NCBI GenBank assembly: GCA_944384105.1
Contig: CALWSC010000059.1
Coordinates: 1 to 64,000 of the forward strand
Source: an uncultured Lachnospiraceae bacterium
GTDB lineage: Bacteria; Bacillota; Clostridia; Lachnospirales; Lachnospiraceae
Reading direction: 5' to 3'
Length of the DNA: 64,000 nucleotides
A program made the translations under genes and the position numbers. This document shows positions 17,472 through 27,612 of this stretch, piece after piece (position 1 is the stretch's first letter; each line of letters begins with the position of its first letter). The notes beneath the pieces were generated by a model that was not told the origin of the DNA, did not search any database, and was given only the letters and a program-made list of their open reading frames with translations.

Positions 17472-19436
17472 TTATTTTGCCTGCTGTTCTGTCTCGATCT
17501 TTCGGATTTCCTTTGTGCGGATCTCCTTTGTGATCGCTGCGATAAATTCATCCAGGGATTTCTGTCCCTCATCGCCCAGGTAACGGCTTCTGACGGATAC
17601 TACGCCGTCCTCTTCCTCCTTGGCTCCTACGACAAGCATGTACGGAACCTTTGCAAGACGGGACTCGCGGATCTTGTAGCCGATCTTCTCGGAACGGTTA
17701 TCTACGCTGGAGCGGATGCCATTTGCCTTTAACTCCTTGTTGACCTTCTCGGCATACTCAGAATACTTCTCGGAAATCGGAAGTACGCGTACCTGCTCCG
17801 GGCAAAGCCAGGTCGGGAAGAGTCCTGCGTATTTCTCGATCAGCCATGCAAGTGTACGCTCATAGCAGCCTATGGATGTTCTGTGAATGATGTAAGGGCG
17901 CTTCTTGTCGCCGTTCTCATCAATATAGTACATATCAAACTGCTCTGCCAGCAGGGCGTCCCACTGAATCGTGATCATGGTGTCCTCTTTGCCGTAGACG
18001 TTCTTTGCGTTGATATCTACTTTCGGTCCGTAGAATGCAGCCTCTCCGACGTCCTCTACAAACGGAACCTCAAGCTCTGTGAGAATCTGACGAATATGTC
18101 CCTCCGTCTCGTTCCATACCTCAGGCTCGCCAATATATTTTTCCTTGTTCTCCGGATCCCACTTGGACAGATGGAAGGTCACATCATCCTGAAGTCCCAG
18201 GGTCTCCAGACAGTATTTTGCCAGAGCCAGACATCCCTTGAACTCTTCAACCATCTGATCCGGGCGTACGATCAGGTGTCCCTCGGAAATCGTAAACTGG
18301 CGAACACGGGTCAGTCCGTGCATCTCGCCGGAATCCTCATTTCTGAACAGTGTGGAAGTCTCTCCGTAGCGCAGCGGCAGCTCGCGGTAACTGTGCTGTC
18401 CTGCTTTGTATACATAATACTGGAATGGGCAGGTCATCGGCCGCAGCGCGAATACCTCTTTGTCTTTCTCCTCGTCACCCAGGACGAACATTCCCTCTTT
18501 GTAGTGATCCCAGTGGCCGGAGATCTTATACAGATCACTCTTTGCCATAAGAGGCGTCTTCGTGCGGACATAACCCCACTCATTATCCTCCAGATCCTCA
18601 ATCCATCTCTGCAGTTCCTTGATGATGATTACACCCTTGGGCATCAGAAGCGGAAGTCCCTGTCCGATCACGTCAACTGTCGTAAACAGCTCCATCTCGC
18701 GTCCCAGCTTATTGTGATCTCGCTTCTTCGCCTCCTCAAGCTGCTCCAGATATGCATTCAGCTCATCCTTCTTGCCGAATGCTGTTCCATAGATACGGGT
18801 GAGCATCTTATTCTTCTCAGAGCCTCTCCAGTAAGCGCCTGAGGAGGAAATCAGCTTGAACGCCTTGATGCCCTTTGTGCTCATCAGGTGCGGTCCTGCG
18901 CACAGGTCTGTGAAATCTCCCTGGCTATAGAAGGAAATTGTCGCGTCCTCCGGCAGATCGTTGATCAGTTCTACCTTGTACGGCTCGCCCTTTTCCTCCA
19001 TAAATTTGATCGCCTCTGCTCTCGGGAGCTCAAATCTCTCGATCTTAGCGCCTTCCTTAATGATTTTCTTCATCTCTTTTTCCAGCTCATCGAGATCTGC
19101 TCTCGTGAACGGTTCACACTCAAAATCGTAATAGAATCCCGTATCAATGGATGGTCCTATCGCAAGCTTTGCGTCCGGGCGAAGTCTCTTTACCGCCTCG
19201 GCAAGAACGTGTGATGTTGTGTGGCGCAGCGCCGCAAGCCCTTCCTTATCGTTTGCGGTCAGGATATTCAGATGACAGTCCTTATCCACAACAGTTCTCA
19301 GATCTACTACCTCTCCGTCAATCTCTCCGGCCGTCGCCATTCGGGCAAGCCCTTCGCTGATGTCAGCAGCAATATCAATGACAGCCATCGGCTGTGCGTA
19401 CTCTTTTGCAGAGCCGTCTTTTAATGAAATAATCAT
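17472..19436 (-). CDS. thrS: Threonyl-tRNA synthetase
   Basis: A 654-residue class II aminoacyl-tRNA synthetase: N-terminal TGS domain (1-62), editing domain with the zinc-like HTTSHVLAEAVKRL and later CAGPHL, class II catalytic core with RPMTCPFQ, RFRNEDSGEMHGLTRVRQFT-type motif 2, the IIHRTSIGCYERTLAWLIE motif 3 and a C-terminal anticodon-binding domain (VRVLPISEKYSEYAEKV). It charges tRNA-Thr and clears mischarged Ser-tRNA. Expression is under a T-box leader immediately upstream (19471-19745), which reads uncharged tRNA-Thr. Confidence 0.98.
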   Translation of the reverse strand: MIISLKDGSAKEYAQPMAVIDIAADISEGLARMATAGEIDGEVVDLRTVVDKDCHLNILTANDKEGLAALRHTTSHVLAEAVKRLRPDAKLAIGPSIDTGFYYDFECEPFTRADLDELEKEMKKIIKEGAKIERFELPRAEAIKFMEEKGEPYKVELINDLPEDATISFYSQGDFTDLCAGPHLMSTKGIKAFKLISSSGAYWRGSEKNKMLTRIYGTAFGKKDELNAYLEQLEEAKKRDHNKLGREMELFTTVDVIGQGLPLLMPKGVIIIKELQRWIEDLEDNEWGYVRTKTPLMAKSDLYKISGHWDHYKEGMFVLGDEEKDKEVFALRPMTCPFQYYVYKAGQHSYRELPLRYGETSTLFRNEDSGEMHGLTRVRQFTISEGHLIVRPDQMVEEFKGCLALAKYCLETLGLQDDVTFHLSKWDPENKEKYIGEPEVWNETEGHIRQILTELEVPFVEDVGEAAFYGPKVDINAKNVYGKEDTMITIQWDALLAEQFDMYYIDENGDKKRPYIIHRTSIGCYERTLAWLIEKYAGLFPTWLCPEQVRVLPISEKYSEYAEKVNKELKANGIRSSVDNRSEKIGYKIRESRLAKVPYMLVVGAKEEEDGVVSVRSRYLGDEGQKSLDEFIAAITKEIRTKEIRKIETEQQAK

Positions 19437-19470
19437 GATGGTTTTCCTCCTTAAGTTCTTTTAACAACTA

Positions 19471-19745
19471 AAAAGTCCCTCACCGCCGCGCATATGCTGC
19501 ACGGCAGAGAGGGACGACTACACAAAAACGAATCGCGGTTCCACCCTTCTTGCTATTCTCCGGAATTTCCGAAAAATAACCGCTCAAAAGTGAAGATAAC
19601 GGACTCACAGCCGTGCCGGATTAGGGCAGCTCAGGGGTGGTCTTCCACCGCTCTCCCGACAGGATGCTCTCACCCTATGCATCCCTCTCTGGGTCGTTCC
19701 TTCGATGTACTCTTCCCGTCAACGCTTTAACTATATTTGTTCTCT
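19471..19745 (-). ncRNA. T-box leader controlling thrS
   Basis: The minus strand has the T-box signature AGGGTGGAACCGCG (19534-19547) followed by a terminator: GTCCCTC...GCCG (19475-19488) pairs with 19502-19515 and is followed by TTTTTAG. The upstream stem I region includes GAAGACCACC, where ACC is the likely threonine specifier codon. Binding of uncharged tRNA-Thr would favour the antiterminator and thrS transcription. The left boundary of stem I is approximate. Confidence 0.93.
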
Positions 19746-19753
19746 GTGCCGCT

Positions 19754-19783
19754 ATTATATACCTCGAAGATTGGATTTGTCAA
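19754..19783 (-). promoter_or_regulatory. Promoter of the thrS T-box transcript
   Basis: TTGACA (19778-19783), 18-base spacer, TATAAT (19754-19759) on the minus strand, directly upstream of the T-box stem I. Confidence 0.8.
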
Positions 19784-19884
19784 CCGGGTTTTTCATGAAA
19801 ATAAGGGTTGACTTTCCTGTGAGCTTTTCAGTACGGTATTTTTATAAAGCATTCTCATCTCATCAGAATTCTAAGTTTCTCTCA

Positions 19885-21837
19885 CTATCTCCCCTCAATA
19901 ATCACACCTCTCCGATAAGCTTTCAGCAATTCTTTTAATTCCTCGATTCTCTCCTTTAATTCCCTTCCCGTATCCGTATCGCCTACGAGCATTCTTCTCG
20001 GTGTCATTTTGACCATAATCCGGTCAGAATGGATATCAGTCTCGCGGATAATCGCGTCTTCGGTCGATGTGAACGGCTCGTGCGCCACAAGCATCATACC
20101 ATAGGAGTTATAAATCAGGGTATAGCCGGCGATTCCTGTCTGTTTTTGGTATGCCTTGGAAAAGCCTCCGTCGATGATGAGGAGCTTGCCGCTGCATTTT
20201 ACCGGGCTTTCGCCTTTTTTCTGCTTTACCGGTACATGACCGTTTACGATGTGCGCGTCGTCTGCCTCAAGCCCGAACTCCTTTAGAATCTTATTCACTA
20301 TCTCCTCCTGCTCAAGCAGTCTGTAATACGGATTCTTCTTCTCGGCGTGTGTCTCCTCCTCCTCAATGTAATACCGCTCAAATGTCGCCATCTTCTCCTT
20401 GCCGAACAGCGGAGAATTCTTGTTGCTCCAGATAAACCACATAATATCTCTTCCTTTCTCCCGTTCCTCCTCATCCAGGGAGAAAAATGCCATGCGCACA
20501 TACGCCTCAAGCACGTCGTAAAGCTCCTTGCCCGAATACGTCTGACCATACACATTGACCTTCAGGAAATCGCCGTTCTCATCGAGCGGTACACAGCCGT
20601 GATAGAGCAGGTTATTATTGAACACTTTATACAGGCTGCCCTTATTCAGAAGAAGCAGCATATGCTTCTGCAGCTTCTCGCACTGCTGGAACGCTGTCAC
20701 CAGGCGGTCCATGACAAGCTGCTCGCCCTCGGTAAGCGTGTATGGATCCTTGGGATCCACAGTCGGGAAATTCGTATCTCTCAGCTTATACTCTTTACCA
20801 TTCAGCTCCACTGTTCCGTTTTCATAGTTGATCATCCCCATGAGATGGCGCTCCTGCATGCCGAAGCACGGATGCTTGTTGATCATCTGTCCCTCCAGCT
20901 TAAACTGGATAATCGTAATCGCCTTATGCATTCTGACATTGAGCTCATTTTCCCTTCCGCTGACCATATCGCTGTTCTTTGTCCGGAAAATCCCGCACGG
21001 ATCGTCCTTATACGTCTCAAGTGCAAATGTCGCAAGCGGAAGCAGGTTGATTCCATAGCCGTCCTCGAGAATGTCAAGATTGCCGTAGCGCACACTGTTG
21101 CGGATCACAGTCGCGATGCACGCAGGCTGTCCCGCAGCGGCTCCCATCCACACCACGTCGTGATTTCCCCACTGAATGTCGAGCGAATGATATTCCATCA
21201 ACTTGTCCATGATCAGATGCGGACCGGGTCCGCGGTCATAGATGTCGCCCAGAACGTGCAGCCTGTCAATGACGAGGCGCTGAATCAGCTCACAGAGCGC
21301 CTCGATAAACTCTTCTGATCGCCCGATGCTGATAATGGTATCCACGATCGAATTATAATATGCCTCCTTGTCAAGCACCTCTGACTTCTCAGTGATCAGT
21401 TCCTCGATGACATAGGAGAAATCCAAAGGAAGCGCCTTTCGCACCTTGGAGCGCGTATACTTGGACGCTACCTGCTTGCATACCTCGATCAGGCGGTACA
21501 GCGTAATCTTGTACCAGTCCTCCATATTCGGCTCTGTCTTCTTGATCAGATCCATCTTTTCACGCGGATAATAAATCAGCGTGGCGAGCGCCTTCTTGTC
21601 CGCGTGGCTCAGCGTATGGCCGAATACATCGTTAATCTTCTTCTTTACTGCTCCGGAACCATTTCGCAGGACATGTGAAAACGCCTCATACTCGCCGTGG
21701 ATATCTGTAATAAAGTGCTCCGTCCCCTTCGGCAGATTCAATATCGACTGTAAATTGATAATCTCCGTCGACGCTTTCGCAATTGTGGGGTATAGCTCTG
21801 CCAGCCGCTTTAAGTAGCGCAGTTCCATCTTCTCCAT
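19885..21837 (-). CDS. fbp: Fructose-1,6-bisphosphatase, class III
   Basis: A 650-residue class III FBPase of the Firmicute type, converting fructose-1,6-bisphosphate to fructose-6-phosphate in gluconeogenesis. It carries a calcineurin-like metallophosphoesterase core: FITDIHGEYEAF, VLGDIYDRGPGPH and WGNHDVVWMGAAAG, with later HVPVKQKKGE and VAHEPF. An upstream in-frame start at 21900 exists, but ATG 21837 has GGAGAGGG before it and begins MEKMELRYLKRLAELYPTI as in homologues. It lies 75 bases behind polC, separated by a terminator. With pckA at 36.4 kb it gives the window both key gluconeogenic enzymes. Confidence 0.95.
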   Translation of the reverse strand: MEKMELRYLKRLAELYPTIAKASTEIINLQSILNLPKGTEHFITDIHGEYEAFSHVLRNGSGAVKKKINDVFGHTLSHADKKALATLIYYPREKMDLIKKTEPNMEDWYKITLYRLIEVCKQVASKYTRSKVRKALPLDFSYVIEELITEKSEVLDKEAYYNSIVDTIISIGRSEEFIEALCELIQRLVIDRLHVLGDIYDRGPGPHLIMDKLMEYHSLDIQWGNHDVVWMGAAAGQPACIATVIRNSVRYGNLDILEDGYGINLLPLATFALETYKDDPCGIFRTKNSDMVSGRENELNVRMHKAITIIQFKLEGQMINKHPCFGMQERHLMGMINYENGTVELNGKEYKLRDTNFPTVDPKDPYTLTEGEQLVMDRLVTAFQQCEKLQKHMLLLLNKGSLYKVFNNNLLYHGCVPLDENGDFLKVNVYGQTYSGKELYDVLEAYVRMAFFSLDEEEREKGRDIMWFIWSNKNSPLFGKEKMATFERYYIEEEETHAEKKNPYYRLLEQEEIVNKILKEFGLEADDAHIVNGHVPVKQKKGESPVKCSGKLLIIDGGFSKAYQKQTGIAGYTLIYNSYGMMLVAHEPFTSTEDAIIRETDIHSDRIMVKMTPRRMLVGDTDTGRELKERIEELKELLKAYRRGVIIEGR

Positions 21838-21859
21838 ACTAAAAATCCCTCTCCTTCTT

Positions 21860-21894
21860 TGATAAAAGTGCCGGGGACAAACCGTTCCCCGGCA
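21860..21894 (-). terminator. Terminator after polC
   Basis: TGCCGGGGA / TCCCCGGCA hairpin (21869-21894), followed on the minus strand by CTTTTAT, upstream of fbp. Confidence 0.65.
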
Positions 21895-21912
21895 TGACAA
21901 TCTTCTGAAAAA

Positions 21913-24900
21913 TCATGTAAAATCAAACAGCGAAATCTGATTTGACTCCGGCATATCCCCGAAGATTCCCAGATCATCCATCAGGTCGATCACTGTCTTG
22001 CTGACCTTTGTGCGCATCCGGAAGTCGTCCTTTGAGAGAAACTTTCCATCCCGCGCCGCCAGTACCACTGCGTCCGCCGCCTTATCGCCCAATCCCTCAA
22101 TCGTATCGAGCGCAGGCATCAGCTTACCGTCCCTGATCTGGAAGCGGTGCGCCTGTCCTTCGTACAGATCCACCGGCGTAAACTCGAAGCCGCGCGCGTA
22201 CATCTCCTGCACGATCTTCATATCCTTTAAGGTATCCTGCTCCTTCTTGCTCAGCTTGTCGCTGCGTTTCTTATAGTCATCCATGTAATATTCCAGCCGG
22301 TCGCGCCCCAGGCACATCAGCTCGTACGAGAACGCAGACGCACGAATACTGAAATACGCTGCATAATACGCAAGCGGATAGAAAATCTTGTAATACGCGA
22401 TTCGGTACGCCATCATGACGTAAGCCGCCGCGTGCGCCTTCGGGAACATATATTTGATCTTTTTGCACGACCAGATATACCAGTCCGGAACATTGTGCTC
22501 CTTCATGATGACTTCCCACTCCGGCTTTAATCCCTTGCCCTTTCGCACACTCTCCATAATCGTAAACGACTGCTCGCTCTCCACGCCCTGATTGATCAGA
22601 TACGTCATAATATCATCACGCGTACAGATTGCCGTGGAAATCGTCGCCTTGCCCTCCTCGATCAGCGTCTGCGCATTTCCCAGCCATACGTCTGTTCCGT
22701 GGGACAGTCCGGAAATACGGATCAGATCGGAAAAGGTCTGCGGCTTCGTATCCAGCAGCATGCCGATAACGAAATCCGTGCCGAACTCCGGAATGCCAAG
22801 GCACCCTAACGGGCATCCCCCGATATCTTCCGGCTTAATTCCCAATGCATCCGTACATTTAAACAGAGACATCACGCTCTGGTCATCCAGGGGGATCGTC
22901 TGGGCGTCCAGCCCGGTCAGATCCTCCAGCATACGGATCATGGTGGGATCATCGTGTCCGAGAATATCAAGCTTTAACAGGTTTGCATCAATCGAGTGAT
23001 AATCGAAATGCGTCGTAACAATGTCAGTATTTACGTCATTTGCAGGATGCTGGACCGGGGTAAACGAGTTAATGTCCTCTCCGATCGGAAGTACAATAAT
23101 ACCTCCCGGGTGCTGTCCCGTCGTCCTTCGGATACCCGTACATCCCTGCACAATGCGGTCAATCTCACAGTTTCGCTTGTGCACGCCGCGCTCCTCAAAA
23201 TAATTCTTCACATAGCCGAACGCCGTCTTGTCCGCCAGCGTACCGATCGTCCCGGCACGGAACGTCTGTCCATAGCCGAAAATAACCTCTGTATATTTGT
23301 GCGCCTTACTCTGGTAATCGCCTGAGAAATTCAGGTCGATATCCGGCTCCTTATTCCCCTTGAATCCCAGGAATGTCTCAAACGGAATATCAAACCCGCC
23401 CTTCCTGAGCGGTGCGCCGCAGTTCGGACAGATCTTGTCCGGCATGTCGCAGCCCGCGCGCCCGGCGTAAGCCTTCACCTCAGGGGAATCAAAATCATAA
23501 TAGTGGCATTTCTCGCAGTAATAGTGGGGGCTCAGCGGATTGACCTCCGTGATACCTGCCATGGTCGCTACAAACGATGAGCCGACCGAACCTCGGGAGC
23601 CTACAAGGTAGCCGTCCTCATTTGACTTCCATACAAGCTTCTGCGCAATGATATACATAACGGCATACCCGTTTGAAATAATTGAGTTCAGCTCTCTCTC
23701 AAGCCTTGCCTCCACAATCGGCGGCAGCAGCTCCCCGTACATCTCATGCGCGCGGTTATAGCAGATCTCGCGCAGCATCTTGTCGGAATTCTCGATAACC
23801 GGAGGGAACTTGCCGTCGCGGATCGGGCAGACCTTATCACACATATCCGCGATCTTATTCGGGTTCGTGATTACGATCTCCTCCGCCTTATCGGCTCCGA
23901 GGTATGAAAATTCCTCCAGCATCTCCTCCGTTGTGTGCAGATACAGCGGCGCCTGGTCATCCGCATCTGTGAATCCTTTTCCCGCCATGATAATACGGCG
24001 GTAGATTTCATCCTCCGGATCCATAAAATGAACATCACACGTCGCTACCACAGGCTTGTCAAACTGCATCCCGAGCTTAACAATCTTGCGGTTAATCTCG
24101 CGCAGATCCTCCTCGGATGCAACTGCGGAATCCTCATCCCTGATCATAAACGCATTATTACCGATTGGCTGCACCTCAAGGTAGTCATAAAAATCCACAA
24201 TGCGCGCGATCTCTGTCTCCGGTCTTCCGCCCGCAATTGCCCGGTACAGTTCTCCAGCCTCGCAGGCGGTACCGATCATCAGCCCCTCCTTATACTTTAA
24301 GTACGCGCTCTTGGGCACGCGGGGGCGGCGGTTATAATACTGCAGATGAGACAGGGATACGAGCCGGTAGAGATTTACCCTGCCCGTCTCGCTCGTCGCG
24401 AGAATAATCGCGTGATACGTCGGCAGTTTCTTGATCGTATTTTCCGACACGCTGCCCTCCTCGTTCAGGGCATTGAGGTCGAAAATATCTCTGTCCTTTA
24501 ACATCTTTACGAATTTTACAAAAATCTCCGCAGTGCAGCCGGCATCATCAACTGCCCGGTGATGATTTTCCAGTGAAACGCCCACTGCCTTGGCCACCGT
24601 ATCCAGCTTAAATCTGTTCAGCCCCGGCAGCAGAAACCGGGCCATCGCAACCGTATCCACATAGGTAAACTCCCGCTCAATACCCTGCAGCTCACAGTTG
24701 TGCTTGATAAAACTCATATCGAAATCCGCATTGTGCGCCACCATCACTGCGCCCTTGCAGAACTCTATAAACTTCGGCAGCACCTCTTCAATCACCGGCG
24801 CGTCAAGCACCATGTTGTCGCTGATGCCTGTCAGGTTTTCGATTTTATACGGAATCGGCACCTGAGGGTTGACAAACGTGGAAAACTTCTCCGTGATAGC

Positions 24901-26361
24901 GCCATTTTCCACGCGCACAGCGCCGATCTCAATAATCTTATTCATCAGCGGACTGAATCCCGTTGTCTCGATATCAAAAACCACGTATGCATCGTCAAGG
25001 CTCTGCCCCTTCGTATTGTTGACGATTCCCTTTAAATCATCGACAAGATACGCCTCCATGCCGTAGATCACCTTGAAATCCGCGTCCGGCGGAAGCTTCA
25101 GATCCTCATACGCATGATTTGCCTCCGGAAACGACTGCACGACGCCATGATCCGTGATTGCGATGGCGCGGTGTCCCCATTCATAGGCGCGTTTTACAAG
25201 TGCTTTCGCATCGGTCACGCCGTCCATGTCGCTCATCTTCGTGTGACAGTGCAGTTCGACTCGCTTCTGCGGGCTCGTATCCATACGGGTCGTCGTAAAA
25301 TCCGCAATCTTCTTAATGCCCCATACTGAACCGATCGTCAGATCATGGTCGAACGTATCGATGATCGTCTTACCCTTTACTTTGAGAAATACGCCCTTCT
25401 TAATCGCGGCGCTCACCTCCGGCACCTGCTCATTTTTCAGGAAAATCTTTGTGACAATCGTGTCTGTAAAGTCCGTGATCTGAAAAATAAAGATTGTGCG
25501 CTCCCCGCGGATCTCCCGGCTCTCCACGGCAAGCACCTGTCCGCGGATTGTGATATCCGCGATATCCCCGGCGATGGAGTCGATTGTGACGCTGTTGTCC
25601 TCGAAATCCCGGCCGTAGATGACATCGGGATTCTGCGGGCGCTTCGGCTTCCTGGAATCCTCCTCAAACCGCTTCTGGCGCAGATTTCTGCCCCCTCTCA
25701 GGCGGGCGCTCTGGCGCGGCTCTTTCTTCTTGTCTCCCGCTTCCTCGGGCACCTCGATTTTCTTTTCCGGTTCGATTCGAATTCCGCTCTTTTCCATAAC
25801 CTGCTGCACGCGCGCCTGAATCTGCAGTTCGCTGTTTCTGTGTGCGCGGCTCTCCCCCATCTTCACGTAATCAGGGTGCAATATCAGGGAAACTCCGCAC
25901 CGCTCGCAGAAAATCTTCTCCAGAATCCGCAGAAGCTCTGCTGACTTCTCCCGGGCAATCACAGAATCCGCAAACGTGATATGCAGTGTGTTCTCGCTCT
26001 CAAACTCCATCTTCGCGGTCGAGAACATATTATATAGGAAAATGCTGTACTCCTTCAGCTCCATGCGGATGCTCGGAGAATAGACCTCCATGAGATTCTC
26101 GGGCGTATACTGGGCAGAGAGCTGAAATTTCTCAATGATCTTCACCCGGATTCTGACATTGGCAAAAAACTGGGTGCGTATCGCCTGCTCCAGCTTATAA
26201 ATATGCTTCTTGTGAATCCACTGGCGGCTGACAATATAGATTCTCAGCAAATCCTTCTGGCGGTTAACTGCAACGCGCGTCACCTTCACCATGCCCAGAA
26301 TCTCTGAGAGTTCTTCATCCACCTGCAGCTTTGGAAATACGTCTAAAAAGTCTTTCTCCAT
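21913..26361 (-). CDS. polC: DNA polymerase III alpha subunit, Gram-positive PolC type
   Basis: A 1482-residue replicative polymerase. Order of domains: N-terminal domain and basic linker (1-230), OB fold (VTIRGQVLAVESREI region), PHP domain split around the exonuclease (VELHCHTKMSDMDGVTD, IAITDHGVV), DEDD exonuclease (VVFDIETTGFSPLMNKIIEI..VAHNADFDMSFIKHN), then the C-family polymerase core with GSRGSVGSSFVATMAGITEV, a Cys4 zinc module (CEKCHYYDF...CPNCGAP), EPDIDLNFSGDYQ with catalytic aspartates, and helix-hairpin-helix. PolC with built-in proofreading is typical of low-GC Gram-positives. It starts 1 base after the ispG stop, so the two are cotranscribed. Confidence 0.98.
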   Translation of the reverse strand: MEKDFLDVFPKLQVDEELSEILGMVKVTRVAVNRQKDLLRIYIVSRQWIHKKHIYKLEQAIRTQFFANVRIRVKIIEKFQLSAQYTPENLMEVYSPSIRMELKEYSIFLYNMFSTAKMEFESENTLHITFADSVIAREKSAELLRILEKIFCERCGVSLILHPDYVKMGESRAHRNSELQIQARVQQVMEKSGIRIEPEKKIEVPEEAGDKKKEPRQSARLRGGRNLRQKRFEEDSRKPKRPQNPDVIYGRDFEDNSVTIDSIAGDIADITIRGQVLAVESREIRGERTIFIFQITDFTDTIVTKIFLKNEQVPEVSAAIKKGVFLKVKGKTIIDTFDHDLTIGSVWGIKKIADFTTTRMDTSPQKRVELHCHTKMSDMDGVTDAKALVKRAYEWGHRAIAITDHGVVQSFPEANHAYEDLKLPPDADFKVIYGMEAYLVDDLKGIVNNTKGQSLDDAYVVFDIETTGFSPLMNKIIEIGAVRVENGAITEKFSTFVNPQVPIPYKIENLTGISDNMVLDAPVIEEVLPKFIEFCKGAVMVAHNADFDMSFIKHNCELQGIEREFTYVDTVAMARFLLPGLNRFKLDTVAKAVGVSLENHHRAVDDAGCTAEIFVKFVKMLKDRDIFDLNALNEEGSVSENTIKKLPTYHAIILATSETGRVNLYRLVSLSHLQYYNRRPRVPKSAYLKYKEGLMIGTACEAGELYRAIAGGRPETEIARIVDFYDYLEVQPIGNNAFMIRDEDSAVASEEDLREINRKIVKLGMQFDKPVVATCDVHFMDPEDEIYRRIIMAGKGFTDADDQAPLYLHTTEEMLEEFSYLGADKAEEIVITNPNKIADMCDKVCPIRDGKFPPVIENSDKMLREICYNRAHEMYGELLPPIVEARLERELNSIISNGYAVMYIIAQKLVWKSNEDGYLVGSRGSVGSSFVATMAGITEVNPLSPHYYCEKCHYYDFDSPEVKAYAGRAGCDMPDKICPNCGAPLRKGGFDIPFETFLGFKGNKEPDIDLNFSGDYQSKAHKYTEVIFGYGQTFRAGTIGTLADKTAFGYVKNYFEERGVHKRNCEIDRIVQGCTGIRRTTGQHPGGIIVLPIGEDINSFTPVQHPANDVNTDIVTTHFDYHSIDANLLKLDILGHDDPTMIRMLEDLTGLDAQTIPLDDQSVMSLFKCTDALGIKPEDIGGCPLGCLGIPEFGTDFVIGMLLDTKPQTFSDLIRISGLSHGTDVWLGNAQTLIEEGKATISTAICTRDDIMTYLINQGVESEQSFTIMESVRKGKGLKPEWEVIMKEHNVPDWYIWSCKKIKYMFPKAHAAAYVMMAYRIAYYKIFYPLAYYAAYFSIRASAFSYELMCLGRDRLEYYMDDYKKRSDKLSKKEQDTLKDMKIVQEMYARGFEFTPVDLYEGQAHRFQIRDGKLMPALDTIEGLGDKAADAVVLAARDGKFLSKDDFRMRTKVSKTVIDLMDDLGIFGDMPESNQISLFDFT

Positions 26362-26362
26362 G

Positions 26363-27418
26363 TTACTCCTTCCAGTTGAGAAGCTCTTCCCTCAGGCAGC
26401 CCAGAAGCTCGCTTTCCGGCACCTTCTTGACAATCTCGCCCTTCTTGATCAGAAGGCCGACACCCTTGCCGCCGGCAATTCCGATATCGGCTTCCTTAGC
26501 TTCCCCCGGTCCGTTCACCGGACAGCCCATGACTGCAACCTTGATATCCAGGTCAATATCCTGCACCATATTTTCCACCTGGTTTGCAAGAGAGATCAGA
26601 TCAATCTCTGTCCTTCCGCAGGTCGGACACGATACAACCTCGATGCCGCCCTTTCTGAGCCCCAAAGTCTTTAAGATCTGCTTTGCGGACTTAATCTCCT
26701 CAAGGGGATCTCCGGTCAGAGAAACGCGGATCGTATCGCCGATACCCTGATGCAGAATAAGCCCCAGCCCGATTGCGGACTTGATATTTCCAGAAAAGAG
26801 CGTCCCTGCCTCCGTGATTCCCACGTGCAGCGGGTAATCCGTGTACTGCGCCAGAATTTCATGCGCTCTGACACACATCAGCACATCAGAGGACTTGATG
26901 CTGATGACCAGGTTATCATAGCCCATCTTCTCGATCAGATGCACCTTCTGAAGCGCACTCTCCACGAGCCCTTCTGCTGTCACGCCCCTGTGCCTTGCGA
27001 CAATATCCTTTTCCAGAGAGCCGCTGTTTACGCCCACACGGATCGGGATATTGCGCTCCTTCGCAGCGTTTACAACCGCCTGGATGCGGTCTTTGTCCCC
27101 AATATTACCGGGATTGATGCGGATCTTGTCCGCACCGTGCTCGATAGCCGCGATTGCGAGACGGTAATCAAAATGGATATCCGCCACAAGCGGAATTGTG
27201 ATCTGCCGCTTAATACTCTCGAGCGCCTCCGCTGCCTCCATAGTCGGGACTGCACAGCGTATAATCTCACATCCTGCTGCAGTCAGCGCCTTAATCTGAG
27301 CTACGGTCGCCTTCACATCTTCGGTCTTCGTGTTTGTCATGGACTGAATCAATATGGTATTGCCGCCTCCGATGAAGCGGTTTCCGATTTGCACTACTCT
27401 TGTCTTTTTCCGGCACAT
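26363..27418 (-). CDS. ispG: 4-hydroxy-3-methylbut-2-enyl diphosphate synthase (flavodoxin)
   Basis: A 351-residue enzyme of the MEP isoprenoid pathway, reducing MEcPP to HMBPP with a [4Fe-4S] cluster. Support: VQIGNRFIGGGNTILIQSMTNTKT-type start, RINPGNIG, VGVNSGSLEKD, and the cluster motifs SCPTCGRTEIDL and MGCPVNGPGEA with the third cysteine. It depends on flavodoxin or ferredoxin for electrons. It precedes polC with a 1-base gap. In many Clostridia dxr and rseP precede ispG; here they are absent and a divergent xpaC gene follows. Confidence 0.97.
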   Translation of the reverse strand: MCRKKTRVVQIGNRFIGGGNTILIQSMTNTKTEDVKATVAQIKALTAAGCEIIRCAVPTMEAAEALESIKRQITIPLVADIHFDYRLAIAAIEHGADKIRINPGNIGDKDRIQAVVNAAKERNIPIRVGVNSGSLEKDIVARHRGVTAEGLVESALQKVHLIEKMGYDNLVISIKSSDVLMCVRAHEILAQYTDYPLHVGITEAGTLFSGNIKSAIGLGLILHQGIGDTIRVSLTGDPLEEIKSAKQILKTLGLRKGGIEVVSCPTCGRTEIDLISLANQVENMVQDIDLDIKVAVMGCPVNGPGEAKEADIGIAGGKGVGLLIKKGEIVKKVPESELLGCLREELLNWKE

Positions 27419-27527
27419 AACTTTCTCCTCTTTTCTTCTTTTGGGCGCTCCTGCACCCGACGGTTACTCTGAACATCAGTATAGCACAAATTTTTCGTAA
27501 ATTGAAGTAAATGCTGGGCGCAAACCA

Positions 27528-27556
27528 TTGCATTTTTTCCCTTTTTAAAGTACAAT
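27528..27556 (+). promoter_or_regulatory. Promoter of the xpaC-telA operon
   Basis: TTGCAT (27528-27533), 17-base spacer, TACAAT (27551-27556), 57 bases upstream of the start at 27613. Confidence 0.65.
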
Positions 27557-27612
27557 TTACATCAGAATACTTTACTGTGAATAATGCACAGTCAGAATTT
27601 GAGGGATTACAC

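Noticed and set aside
17883..18842. A 319-codon plus-strand frame opposite thrS
   Set aside because: Shadow of ThrS; lacks start signals and motif content.
20347..21318. A 323-codon plus-strand frame opposite fbp
   Set aside because: Lies fully inside the class III FBPase gene on the other strand and shows no recognisable domain.
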